From Lewinellaceae bacterium SD302 (GTDB lineage Bacteria; Bacteroidota; Bacteroidia; Chitinophagales; Saprospiraceae): DNA of 64,000 bases. Position numbers and translations under genes: made by a program. The stretch is from contig PDLQ01000002.1 in NCBI GenBank assembly GCA_002591745.1, positions 124,001-188,000 of the forward strand, written 5' to 3'. A model generated the notes under the pieces. That model had not been told where the DNA came from and searched no databases. It worked only from the letters and a program-made list of their open reading frames with translations. Shown in pieces: positions 34,556-43,494 of the stretch. How positions within the stretch are numbered: position 1 is the stretch's first letter; each line of letters starts with the position of its first letter.

Positions 34556-37500
34556 ATGAGGAAATTTAAACTCCTATTTACTTTGGTCAGCATGATGCTG
34601 ATCGGTACCGGGGGGCTATTCGCACAACCAGCGAATGATCTCTGTGACGATGCTCAGCCGGCGGTGTCGGGTGATGTTTTCGTCGTTAATACCACTACCG
34701 CCACCGGTACTGGTTTCCCCGGTTTTACCCCTGGTGGTGCCGGCGCGGGTGACCCCGGTGTCTGGTATTCCGTTTCTGGTACGGAAGGTTTAGTAACCGT
34801 TAACACCTGTGGTGCCGGTACTACCTTCGATACTCGCCTTACGGCTTTTACCGGAAGTTGTGCTGATCTCGGTGATCCGATTGCTGCGAACGATGATTTC
34901 TGTGGCCTGCAAAGCCAAATTTCATTCTTCCTGCCAGAAGATCAGACTGCTTACGTATACGTCTCCGGCTTCGGTGGCGGTACTGGTACGGCAGAAGTCG
35001 CTTTCGACGTTGTCAACGTAGACAACACTGGTTCCGACGACATTGCTTACTTCACGCGTAACAACGCATTCGAGCGTATCGACCTGGCTACTGGTGGTGT
35101 ATTTACCGTTGGTATAATGAGTCCGAACCCTGGCTTCGTCAGTGCCGGTGAAATCCTCAGCTCTACCGGTGTCTACTACGCCTACGATAACGATAGTGGC
35201 GACCTGATCACTATTGACACGGGCGATGCTACCATTGATGTAATTGCACCATTGACGCTCAACGGAGCCGATATCCCGGTCGCCATTCAGAGCGATCCTT
35301 CAACCGGCGAAGTTTACGTTGTAGGTGTTGACGGCAACACGCTTGCTACTTCAACCCTCTACACCCTTGATACTGCCACGGCAGCCGTTTCCGTTGTTGG
35401 TACGGCGAATGCTGGAGCGATCATCGGCTTCGGTATCAACAGTGCCGGCGACGCTTTCGGTATCGACATCGTTGGTGATGCTGTATACGAATTCAATCTG
35501 AACGATTTCAGTATCGTTAACGGTCCTACTCCCTTGACCGACATGGACGGAAACCCGATCGATATTAACTTCGGTCAGGACATTGACTTTGACTTTACTA
35601 CAGGTAATAACTTCCTTTACGGTATCCTTTACGATAACGTTCAGGGTGCTCGCCGTTTCGGTGTTCTTGATCCTGCAAGTGGTATGTTCACTGACCTGCC
35701 TTCAACCATTAATGGTCCTGCTGCTAACGTAGGTTCTTTCTCTGTTCTCTCTTCCGGTGGTTTCGACTGTGAAGGTGAGTGGACTGTAGACCTGTCCGCG
35801 ATCACTAACATCAACGTTACCCTTGACGACGATTGTACCGCCAAACTGGTTGCCCGTCAGGTACTGATTGGTGACTACGATACCGACGACGAAGACGGTG
35901 TAAACGATCCGGCTCCTAACGAAGCTTTCGAGATCGTCGTTCAGGATGACAATCCTTCTAACGGTAACATCATTGACGGTTGTGGTACTTTCATCTGGAC
36001 CGCCGTTCCTTTCTGTCCTGACAGCGTACTCATGGGCTTCACTAGCGCTTGGGGTTACGTAAACGCCGAAGACAAGATCAGCCCGGAGCTGGTAGACTCT
36101 TTGACTCCACGGATCGACCTGTTCTGCACTGACCTCGACATCATCAACGTAAGCACCCTGCCTAACACGGTAGACCGCTGTTGGATCCAGGATGGTAGCA
36201 ACGGACAATTGGTTAGCGACATCAACCCACTGCTGCTGCAAGCACTGCAAGCTGGTGGTGGACGTCCGATCTTCTTCGACGGTTGTTCCGACGTTGAAAT
36301 CTGTGTGAATGACCTCGTACAGAACAACGGCCAGTGTAACGACCTCGTAATCACCCGTGTATTCCGCGCCAACGACGGCTTGAGCTGCGAAAGCGTATCC
36401 GGTGAGGAGAACCCCGAAACTGTTTACAGCTACGACATCGTATTCACCACCCCAAGTGTTGATAGCGTAGTTGGTGTTGACAGCCTTGCTGAATTCAGCT
36501 GTTCTGATAACTTCCCAACTCTTCCTGCTAACGTATTCGGTGATGAGAACCCGGCTCCTGCAGCTGATGACTTCCCATTCCTTGATCGTGGCATGGGCAT
36601 TCAGGTATTCCTGAGCTCCGAAGGTTTCTGTAACCTCGGTGCCGCCTTCCAGGACGGTCCCCGGATCGTTACCTGTGATGACACTTACAAATTCGTACGG
36701 ACCTTCACCGTTATCGACTGGTGTGACGTAAACAACATCCGCACCTTTACCCAATTGGTGAAAGTTGGTGACTTCGAAGCGCCAACCATCTTGGCCCCAA
36801 CTCAGGACCTCAACTTCGACGGTATTCCTGACGTAGGCCCACTGTTCTTCTCCACCAACACGCCTGACTGTGAGAGTGTATTCGTAGTGCCAGCTGGTTC
36901 CGCCACTGACAACTGTGATGCTACTCCAACCGTTACTGCTGTTGTTTACCCAGGTGGTGACACCCTCGCTATCGGCTTCGGTCCTTTCCCAGTTGGCTTG
37001 CCTGTAAGCGTGCCAATCCCCGCTGGTGAGCACGTGATCCGTTACTTCGCCGTAGATAACTGTGGCAACATCTCTACTCTGGATCGTGACATCGTAATCG
37101 GTGACCAAACCGCTCCTGTCGCCATCTGTGAGGATGGACTGAATATCTCCATTGGCGGTCCTAACGACGCCAGCGGTGGTACTGCTGAAATCTGTGCTGA
37201 CGACGTAAACCGTGCTTCTTACGACGATTGTTCTGACATTGGTCTTGACATCCGCGTAACTATGGTGAACGGCGTACCCGTATCACCAGTAAGCCCACTA
37301 TTCCAGTACCAGGAATGTCACACCCTCCGTTGTTCCGAGCTTGGTACTATCGAAGTAGAACTGCGAGTAACCGACGACGCCAACGAAGACGGCGTATTCC
37401 AGTTCGGTGTTGATAACACCAACTTCTGCTGGTTAGACGTACTGGTTGAGGACAAAACTCCACCAATCTGTATCGCTCCTGGCCCGGTAACTATAGAGTG

Positions 37501-40087
37501 TGCCGACCTTGACGAAGGCTTCCCACAGGATCTGAACATCGAGTTCGCCCTTGATCCAGTAGGAACAGCTGCTCTGTTGGACGCTCAGTTCAACACTGCT
37601 ACTGGCTTGGACAACTGTCCTGACCCAGTAATTACCCAGACCGTAGCTGACAACCGTAACAGCTGTGGCGTAGGTACCATCATCCGTACCTTCACTGTAA
37701 CCGACGCTCAGAACTTCACCTCTCCTCCGGGATGTATGCAGATCATCAACGTGATCGGTATCCACGACTACACCGTAGTATTCCCTGGTGATGAGGAAAG
37801 CGACGACTGTGTCGAGCCTGACTACAACGGCGTATCCTTCACTGAAAATGGCTGTGACCTGATCACTGTTTCTGCTACTATCGACACCTTTACCGCCAGC
37901 GCCGACGAGTGCTACAAACTGCGCGTAAACTACGAGGTACTGAACTGGTGTGAGTACAACACTATCGACGCACCATACGCTATCCCACGGGATGCTGACG
38001 GCGACGGTATCCTGGCTATGGACACCACCGTACTGCACATTGTTCCTAATGGCTTTGGCCTGGACGACGACGTAGCTGTACTGGACCGCGACGTTAACCG
38101 TAACAACTTCAACACTATTGGTAACCTTGACACTGGCGACGGTGGCGTAGTAACCGGTACTGACCCCGAAGGCTACGGTGAGGACGGAAGCCGTGGTGCT
38201 TTCACCTACTTCCAGTTCATCAAAGTTTACGACGACAACCCACCAACACTGGTAGTTGTGGAGCCGGACAGTGCTTTCTGTTCTTTCACCAACGAGTGTG
38301 AGGCTGACGTTCAACTGATGTTCTCTATCATGGACGAGTGTTCCCCACTGAGCGTTAACGCTGAAGTGAGTCTGGACCAGTTCATCGGTGCCGGTGTTTA
38401 CACCCTGGCTGATTTCAACGAAGACGTTGAGATTTCTGACCTGGTAACCAATAACGGTGACGGTACTTTCGACATCGACATTCCTAATGTGCCAATCGGC
38501 CGCCACGCTGTACGCATCCGTGCTACTGATGGTTGTGGTAACACTTCCGTAGACCTGATCGTCTTCGAAGTAACCGACTGTAAAGCTCCGACCCCGATCT
38601 GTATCAACGGTCTGACTGCTACGCTGATGCCTGACGGTATGGGCGGTGGTATGGCTGCCATCTGGGCTTCTGACTTCATTGCCAGCCCAAGCTTCGACTG
38701 TAGCGGTGATGTATTCTTTGCCATCTACCGTGACGGTGAGCAACCAGCTGTTGGTAACATCAGCCCACAGGATACCGGTCTGGTACTGGACTGTGATGAC
38801 CTTGGTCCTCTGGCTGTTCGCATCTACGCTGTAGATCCATTCGGCCAAGCTGACTACTGTCTGACCATGCTGCTCGTCCAAGCCTTTAACCCAACCGTTT
38901 GTACTAACGGTGACGGTGAGCTTGCTGGTGTAGTATCTACTCCTGCTGATGACATGATGAACGGCGTAACCGTAAACATCACCAGTGACCTGATGGCTGA
39001 CGCTGCACTGACCACCAACGGTCTTTACCAGTTCACCAGCCTGGACGCCGGTAACGACTACACGGTAGAGCCAACTCATAACCCAGCCATTAACCTGGGT
39101 AACGTAACTACTGCTGACCTGATCATGATCAGCCGTCACATCCTGGGACTTGAGCCGCTGACCGGTGAGTACCAGTTGCTGGCTGCTAATGCTAACCAGG
39201 ACGCCAACGTTAACATCCTCGATATCATCGCTATCCGCCGTGTGATCCTAGGTCTTGATAACTCTTTCCAGGCTACCAATAGCTGGCGCTTCTACGTGTC
39301 CGGTGACGACAGCCACGCTGAGACTTTCACTCAGAATAACTTAGAAGGTTCCATCACTGGTGTCGACTTCGTTGCTGTTGAAATGGGTAACGTAACTGAC
39401 GCTAGCGCTGACTTCCAAGGTCCAGATAGCAACAACAGTGCTCGCAGCACCATGGGACTGAACGTACAGGACATCGACATGAAAGCCGGTAACACCTACG
39501 AGGTGAACTTTACTGCTGCCGACATGATCGGATTCCAGGGTACGCTCGAACTCGGTGCCGGTGTTCAATTGGTAGACGTTACCTCTGCTGCCCTCGAGGC
39601 CGGTAACTTCAACCTGACCAACGCTGCACAGGGACTGATCGCTGTAAGCTACAATGGTGAAGCTGGTGACCTGTTCACTCTTACCGTTCGTGCTACCAAC
39701 GATGCTCAACTGAGTGACGTACTGAACATGACTGATCGTATCACTGCCGCTGAGGCTTACGGTCAGAACGGCGAAGTAGCCAACCTGGACATCGACTTCA
39801 CGAATGGTGTTGCTGTTGCTAACGAGTTCGCTCTGGAGCAAAACACGCCTAACCCATTCGCTGACGTAACCAAGATCGGTTACAACCTGCCAACTGCCGC
39901 TACGGCTACCCTGACTGTTCAGGATATCCAAGGTCGCGTATTGTTGGTCCGTGAATTCGACGCTGCTGCTGGTTACAACACCATCGAGCTGGAAGTATCT
40001 GCCCTCCAAGGCGCCACCGGTGTAATGACTTACACTCTGGTTGCTGGCGAGCAAAGCGCTACCCGCAAACTGGTTGTACTGAAGTAA
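34556..40087 (+). CDS. Giant T9SS-secreted surface protein with dockerin-like repeats (1843 aa)
   Basis: A signal peptide (1-24) precedes a PPC/Ig-like domain (about 25-165: DPGVWYSVSGTEG, TRLTAFTGSCADL). A propeller-like region resembling DUF4394 follows (about 165-410, DDIAYFTRNNAFERIDLATGG). Then come many Cys-containing HYR/Ig-like repeats with phrases such as VDNCGNISTLDRDI, CEVSTVKW-like Cys pairs and ATDGCGNTSVDLIVFEV. A dockerin-type pair follows at about 1513-1565 (LGNVTTADLIMISRHILGL, ANVNILDIIAIRRVILGL). A type A T9SS sorting domain ends the protein (about 1758-1843, LEQNTPNPFADVTKIGYNLP). It carries no enzyme motif I can see. It should be exported and anchored at the cell surface, perhaps as a sheath or adhesin component. 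Strong codon bias and twin terminators suggest high expression. Confidence 0.85.
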   Translation: MRKFKLLFTLVSMMLIGTGGLFAQPANDLCDDAQPAVSGDVFVVNTTTATGTGFPGFTPGGAGAGDPGVWYSVSGTEGLVTVNTCGAGTTFDTRLTAFTGSCADLGDPIAANDDFCGLQSQISFFLPEDQTAYVYVSGFGGGTGTAEVAFDVVNVDNTGSDDIAYFTRNNAFERIDLATGGVFTVGIMSPNPGFVSAGEILSSTGVYYAYDNDSGDLITIDTGDATIDVIAPLTLNGADIPVAIQSDPSTGEVYVVGVDGNTLATSTLYTLDTATAAVSVVGTANAGAIIGFGINSAGDAFGIDIVGDAVYEFNLNDFSIVNGPTPLTDMDGNPIDINFGQDIDFDFTTGNNFLYGILYDNVQGARRFGVLDPASGMFTDLPSTINGPAANVGSFSVLSSGGFDCEGEWTVDLSAITNINVTLDDDCTAKLVARQVLIGDYDTDDEDGVNDPAPNEAFEIVVQDDNPSNGNIIDGCGTFIWTAVPFCPDSVLMGFTSAWGYVNAEDKISPELVDSLTPRIDLFCTDLDIINVSTLPNTVDRCWIQDGSNGQLVSDINPLLLQALQAGGGRPIFFDGCSDVEICVNDLVQNNGQCNDLVITRVFRANDGLSCESVSGEENPETVYSYDIVFTTPSVDSVVGVDSLAEFSCSDNFPTLPANVFGDENPAPAADDFPFLDRGMGIQVFLSSEGFCNLGAAFQDGPRIVTCDDTYKFVRTFTVIDWCDVNNIRTFTQLVKVGDFEAPTILAPTQDLNFDGIPDVGPLFFSTNTPDCESVFVVPAGSATDNCDATPTVTAVVYPGGDTLAIGFGPFPVGLPVSVPIPAGEHVIRYFAVDNCGNISTLDRDIVIGDQTAPVAICEDGLNISIGGPNDASGGTAEICADDVNRASYDDCSDIGLDIRVTMVNGVPVSPVSPLFQYQECHTLRCSELGTIEVELRVTDDANEDGVFQFGVDNTNFCWLDVLVEDKTPPICIAPGPVTIECADLDEGFPQDLNIEFALDPVGTAALLDAQFNTATGLDNCPDPVITQTVADNRNSCGVGTIIRTFTVTDAQNFTSPPGCMQIINVIGIHDYTVVFPGDEESDDCVEPDYNGVSFTENGCDLITVSATIDTFTASADECYKLRVNYEVLNWCEYNTIDAPYAIPRDADGDGILAMDTTVLHIVPNGFGLDDDVAVLDRDVNRNNFNTIGNLDTGDGGVVTGTDPEGYGEDGSRGAFTYFQFIKVYDDNPPTLVVVEPDSAFCSFTNECEADVQLMFSIMDECSPLSVNAEVSLDQFIGAGVYTLADFNEDVEISDLVTNNGDGTFDIDIPNVPIGRHAVRIRATDGCGNTSVDLIVFEVTDCKAPTPICINGLTATLMPDGMGGGMAAIWASDFIASPSFDCSGDVFFAIYRDGEQPAVGNISPQDTGLVLDCDDLGPLAVRIYAVDPFGQADYCLTMLLVQAFNPTVCTNGDGELAGVVSTPADDMMNGVTVNITSDLMADAALTTNGLYQFTSLDAGNDYTVEPTHNPAINLGNVTTADLIMISRHILGLEPLTGEYQLLAANANQDANVNILDIIAIRRVILGLDNSFQATNSWRFYVSGDDSHAETFTQNNLEGSITGVDFVAVEMGNVTDASADFQGPDSNNSARSTMGLNVQDIDMKAGNTYEVNFTAADMIGFQGTLELGAGVQLVDVTSAALEAGNFNLTNAAQGLIAVSYNGEAGDLFTLTVRATNDAQLSDVLNMTDRITAAEAYGQNGEVANLDIDFTNGVAVANEFALEQNTPNPFADVTKIGYNLPTAATATLTVQDIQGRVLLVREFDAAAGYNTIELEVSALQGATGVMTYTLVAGEQSATRKLVVLK

Positions 40088-40100
40088 TCAACGACCAAGA

Positions 40101-40134
40101 CTAAATGGATTCGCCTTTTGGCGAATCCATTTAG
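40101..40134 (+). terminator. First of two tandem perfect hairpins after the giant gene
   Basis: CTAAATGGATTCGCC pairs with GGCGAATCCATTTAG over 15 bp with a TTTT loop. It has no U-run of its own and may act as a 3' stabiliser together with the next hairpin. Confidence 0.75.
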
Positions 40135-40136
40135 CC

Positions 40137-40172
40137 AAAAGGCCCGAATGACGAAAGTCATTCGGGCCTTTT
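40137..40172 (+). terminator. Second perfect hairpin, strong intrinsic terminator
   Basis: AAAAGGCCCGAATGAC pairs with GTCATTCGGGCCTTTT over 16 bp with a GAAA tetraloop, followed by GTTTTG. It works in both orientations. Confidence 0.9.
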
Positions 40173-40429
40173 GTTTTGTATGCCCTAAAGTTTCAAAAGA
40201 GCGGCTTTGTCGGCTTGGTGAAATTTCTGGTTTTAACCTGATTTAATTAAGACGACCATCCTTCTTGCTCCGAATCTGAATGTTTGTCGGAATTGGAAAG
40301 GCAGTCCCGGTCAAATCAGGAGAGCCTATTATCGACAAACGTGCTTTAGGTTAATACTGCAAAAGCGGAATAATCCAATGAACTCAGAAATAAAAATCCT
40401 GTTATGCGCTGAATTGGCATAGCAAAAAG

Positions 40430-41341
40430 TTACTTGTTTCTTCCAATCACAACGACCCCTGTGATGATCAATATCGCCCCGGCCCATTGTTGTAAATTCA
40501 GCGTTTCTTCCAGTACTAGATACTCCAGTATAATGGTAGCCACTGGACCAATGGCACCAAGGATGGCAGCGTTACCCGCTCCGATGCGTTTAATGCCTTC
40601 AGTAAGGAGGTAAGAGGGAATTACGGTCGCGACAATAGCAATCGCAAAGCCGTAACCGTAAACTATTGGTGACAGCCCCAGAATGACGGCGCCTTGTATA
40701 GCGGCATGAGAGAGGACTGCTGTTGCAGCTGCGATCATTGCCAGACTGGTAAATCGGATACTGCCGATACGCGGAGCTAATTCACCGGACATTAGTACAT
40801 AAATGGCGAAAGTGAGTGCGCTACCGAAAATAAGCATAGTGCCTAGCAAAAAACCTGAATTTATACTTAAGTCAGCACTACTGAATGCAAGAGCCATTCC
40901 TAAGTAAGTGATCAGCGTGGCGAACCATTGAATTGATTTAATCTTTTTTTTGAGAAAGATCCACCCCAGAAGTAAAACGAGGGTAGGATACATGAAGAGA
41001 ATTAGTCTCTCCATGCCCGCACTTAAGTACTGTAACCCCAAAAAATCGAAATAGCTGGCCAGGTAGTAACCAGTAGCGCCGACGAGGCAAATAGTCAACA
41101 AGTCGCGCCCGCTCAAGGCCTCCTGCTCTTGGTTCTTACGACTTTGCCAATAACCGATAATTATAAAGAACGGTAGCGAAAAAGCCATCCTTAACGCTAA
41201 TAGACTGATACTACTGACCTCATGGCGGTAGGCGAGTTTGATGAAAATTGCTTTGGTAGCGAATAAAATGGCTCCAAGAAGCATAAGGCTGACGCCGACT
41301 AACCGATAAGTGGAGTCAACCTCATTAGACTTGGTTTTCAT
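40430..41341 (-). CDS. EamA/DMT superfamily transporter
   Basis: The 303-residue protein has ten predicted transmembrane helices in two EamA repeats. The first is LLGAILFATKAIFIKLAY and onward; the second begins GFLLGTMLIFGSALTFAIYV. The typical end of each half is present (LGPIVATIILEYLVLEETLNLQQWAGAILIITGVVV-like). Substrates of this family range from metabolites to drugs and are not predictable. Its start overlaps the stop of the nuclease-like gene by ATGA, so the two are translationally coupled. Confidence 0.88.
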   Translation of the reverse strand: MKTKSNEVDSTYRLVGVSLMLLGAILFATKAIFIKLAYRHEVSSISLLALRMAFSLPFFIIIGYWQSRKNQEQEALSGRDLLTICLVGATGYYLASYFDFLGLQYLSAGMERLILFMYPTLVLLLGWIFLKKKIKSIQWFATLITYLGMALAFSSADLSINSGFLLGTMLIFGSALTFAIYVLMSGELAPRIGSIRFTSLAMIAAATAVLSHAAIQGAVILGLSPIVYGYGFAIAIVATVIPSYLLTEGIKRIGAGNAAILGAIGPVATIILEYLVLEETLNLQQWAGAILIITGVVVIGRNK

Positions 41342-41934
41342 TTGGCTTTATTGATACGATGAGCACTAATACCGGGAAGTGGGCTGAATCCATTTCCCCC
41401 TAATAACAACTGCCCTTCTTCCGGCTCGAGCCGACTGGATAGATAAGCATATATTTTGCCGCGGTATTTTTTGGCGGCTTTTGGAGTTTCTAGCCAAAGG
41501 ATGATGACAACGGGTATCGGTCCGTCCGCCCTTCGGGAGGCTTCCTTCCAGAAATAGAGATCGCTGTTAGCCAGGCGTTCGAAAGGGTAGAGTAATTGAA
41601 AACGCCAGCGATAAAACCATTTGGTGCGGTAGTAACGTCCAACTACCCGAATAGCCCGGAGCGTATCGTGGTATTTTTGATCCAGGTTTTTGGCGAGATC
41701 CGCCGCTTTTTTTCTTTTGATCGGATGTACAGTTCCGTTTACTTTATCTGGCCGTGGATGATAGTTCTTCACTTCGATCAAACCCAGCCGGCCGTCGGGT
41801 AACAAAGCGATAAAATCGACTCCTTTGAGTCCAAATCCGCTGAGTCCTCGAAAGAAAGTGTGGTCGTCGTATTTTCTGACTACCCAACTGGGGGCCAGGG
41901 TGAAATTGATGTCGCTTTCCTGAAATCGTTGCAC
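41338..41934 (-). CDS. PD-(D/E)XK nuclease-like protein
   Basis: The 198-residue protein starts at GTG 41934. The phrase GVDFIALLPDGRLGLIEVKNYH fits the D-x(n)-ExK core of PD-(D/E)XK nucleases: Asp in a strand after GLKG, then Glu-Val-Lys. A Lys/Arg-rich helix follows (IKRKKAADLAKNLDQKYHDTL). The C-terminal half (WFYRWRFQLLYPFERLANSDLYFW, VVIILWLETPKAAKKYRG) looks like a conserved structural part of a NERD- or UPF0102-like protein. I cannot place it in a named family. It is translationally coupled to the EamA transporter. Confidence 0.6.
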   Translation of the reverse strand: MQRFQESDINFTLAPSWVVRKYDDHTFFRGLSGFGLKGVDFIALLPDGRLGLIEVKNYHPRPDKVNGTVHPIKRKKAADLAKNLDQKYHDTLRAIRVVGRYYRTKWFYRWRFQLLYPFERLANSDLYFWKEASRRADGPIPVVIILWLETPKAAKKYRGKIYAYLSSRLEPEEGQLLLGGNGFSPLPGISAHRINKAK

Positions 41935-42017
41935 TGGATAAAGGTAAGGCCAAGTTTACTAAACCCTTAGTGGTGTGAGCCGTTGAACTAAATGACCACC
42001 ATCAATTCGACGATCCC

Positions 42018-42557
42018 ATGGCCAAAGCGCGTAACAAAGAGGAAGATAAGGAACGGAAAATCACCGGCAAAGAAAGTATGCCCGTTGATGAACAAGGAAA
42101 TTACGTCAATCCCATTGATGGGGATAAAATCGCCGACAAAGCTCACCTGCTTACTTATGGTGTCGAACGTGGTGCAGTGTCCATAAAAGCCGTTGATGAA
42201 GGAAAAATTAAAGGACTGGCCCTGAACTCCATGTATGAACAAACGGATATGCAGTTGGATCAGATCAAGGCACAGATCGAATTACTGGCCCGTCAGGCGA
42301 ATGAGATTCAGAACCGGATGACTATTTCCGAGGAGATTTATAAAGCTGAGATGAATATCGATCCTATCGTAGGCCGTATTTACTATCTCTACCGCCGGCC
42401 GGCCAAAGATGGTGAGAAAGCTCCGCGAGGTACGACCAAACCTGTATTAAGCCTGGTGTCTCCGAAAGAGTGGGGTCCGAGCCCACCTTACCACTACATC
42501 GCTACGGTAAAATTACTGGGCGACCATACCTGGGAGGTGTTGGAACGTGTAGATTAA
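42018..42557 (+). CDS. DUF2452 family protein (C1orf50-like)
   Basis: The 179-residue cytoplasmic protein matches DUF2452, whose eukaryotic member is C1orf50. The conserved block is KIKGLALNSMYEQTDMQLDQI, then a helix QAKAIQ-like segment (LARQANEIQNRMTISEEIY), EMNIDPIVGRIYYLYRR and LSLVSPKEWG with a terminal LLGDHTWEVLE. Function is unknown. Its 3' end overlaps the convergent cupin gene by 4 bases. Confidence 0.82.
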   Translation: MAKARNKEEDKERKITGKESMPVDEQGNYVNPIDGDKIADKAHLLTYGVERGAVSIKAVDEGKIKGLALNSMYEQTDMQLDQIKAQIELLARQANEIQNRMTISEEIYKAEMNIDPIVGRIYYLYRRPAKDGEKAPRGTTKPVLSLVSPKEWGPSPPYHYIATVKLLGDHTWEVLERVD

Positions 42558-42928
42558 TCTAATCGTTTGTATTCCTTTACCGTCAATTCATGATCCACTT
42601 CGCCGGTATGCTTGGTGCCAATCGGTTCGAGTAAGAGCAGCCATACTTCTTCTTCGTCCTTTGTGTAGGGGCGATGCTCCACGCCTCTGGGCACTACGTA
42701 AAACTCTCCGGGAGAGATAGCTACGGTTTCCCCGTCACGAAAATCCAGGAAAAGGGTGCCGCGATAGATCAGGAAAAGTTCGTCTTCCTCAGCGTGGTCG
42801 TGCCAGACAAATTCTCCCTTCACTTTAGCAAGTTTTACTGCTTGGCCATTTAACTCACTGATTACGTGTGGTGTCCAGTGCTCATCAAATTGACTGAATT
42901 TTTCCAGAACATTGATCGGTTTGCTCAT
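42554..42928 (-). CDS. Cupin domain protein
   Basis: The 124-residue single-domain cupin has motif 1 WHDHAEEDELFLIYRG (two His and a Glu as metal ligands) and motif 2 PGEFYVVPRGVEHRPY (His). All four ligand positions are occupied, so it should bind a divalent metal. Small cupins of this kind are often isomerases or dioxygenase-like enzymes; the substrate is unknown. It lies 4 bases downstream of the YfiT-like gene, suggesting an operon. Confidence 0.85.
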   Translation of the reverse strand: MSKPINVLEKFSQFDEHWTPHVISELNGQAVKLAKVKGEFVWHDHAEEDELFLIYRGTLFLDFRDGETVAISPGEFYVVPRGVEHRPYTKDEEEVWLLLLEPIGTKHTGEVDHELTVKEYKRLD

Positions 42929-42932
42929 CGGA

Positions 42933-43460
42933 TTACTTATTGAGGATTATTTGCAGGTGCCCCAGATGGTGGCGGCCGTGCCATTCGTATTGCCCGAGTA
43001 AACTGGCAAGATTCACCACCTGTTCGTTGCTAGGGTGGTGGCAGGGGCGTTTCCAGGTTTCCAAGCTGAGGGCACTTAAAGTGAGGGTGAGTCTGCGGTG
43101 AATAGCGGAAAGCATATTTTGGCTGACAAAGTAGCCGTGCCGATTATCGGGAAGCTTAGCCCAGGCGTTTTCATCGTAGGGACGAAGTGTTGGGTTGTCT
43201 TCCGTCAGCGTAAGTTTAAAACGCTGATAGGCATTCAGGTGGCTATCGGCTAAGTGGTGAATGAGCTGGAGTGCTGTCCATCCTCCCGGGCGGTAGGTTT
43301 CGTTCAGTCTCCCGGCAGCTTCCAGGCGCAGGGCAGTACCCGCGATATGACCGGGTAGTTCCGCAAAACTATTCAGAAGGTCGAAGATCAACTGTGGAGC
43401 GTAATTGGAAGCAGCCTCGAAGCGACCGATAGGGTAGCGAAGGTGATTGGTGTTGTTCAT
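42933..43460 (-). CDS. DinB/YfiT-family putative thiol transferase
   Basis: The ATG at 43460 (MNNTNHLRYPIGRF) gives 175 residues; the longer open frame upstream runs across the start of the divergent channel gene and is rejected. YfiT/BstA hallmarks are LRYPIGRF, YRPGGWTALQLIHHLADSHLN and EYEWHGRHHLGHL-like YEWHGRHHLGHLQII. The three His ligands of the DinB fold are present. Relatives bind a divalent metal and transfer bacillithiol or act as hydrolases. Whether this organism makes bacillithiol cannot be told from the window. It contains an internal dispersed element (43127-43135). Confidence 0.82.
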   Translation of the reverse strand: MNNTNHLRYPIGRFEAASNYAPQLIFDLLNSFAELPGHIAGTALRLEAAGRLNETYRPGGWTALQLIHHLADSHLNAYQRFKLTLTEDNPTLRPYDENAWAKLPDNRHGYFVSQNMLSAIHRRLTLTLSALSLETWKRPCHHPSNEQVVNLASLLGQYEWHGRHHLGHLQIILNK

Positions 43461-43494
43461 CCCGTAAATTAAGGCAGATGTCGTAAATTGCCGT

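Noticed and set aside
35702-39139. Long antisense open frames of 468 and 568 codons on the minus strand of the giant gene
   Set aside because: They are low-complexity, Val/Thr/Tyr-rich shadows that arise because the sense gene rarely uses TTA, CTA and TCA codons. They have no start context or promoter.
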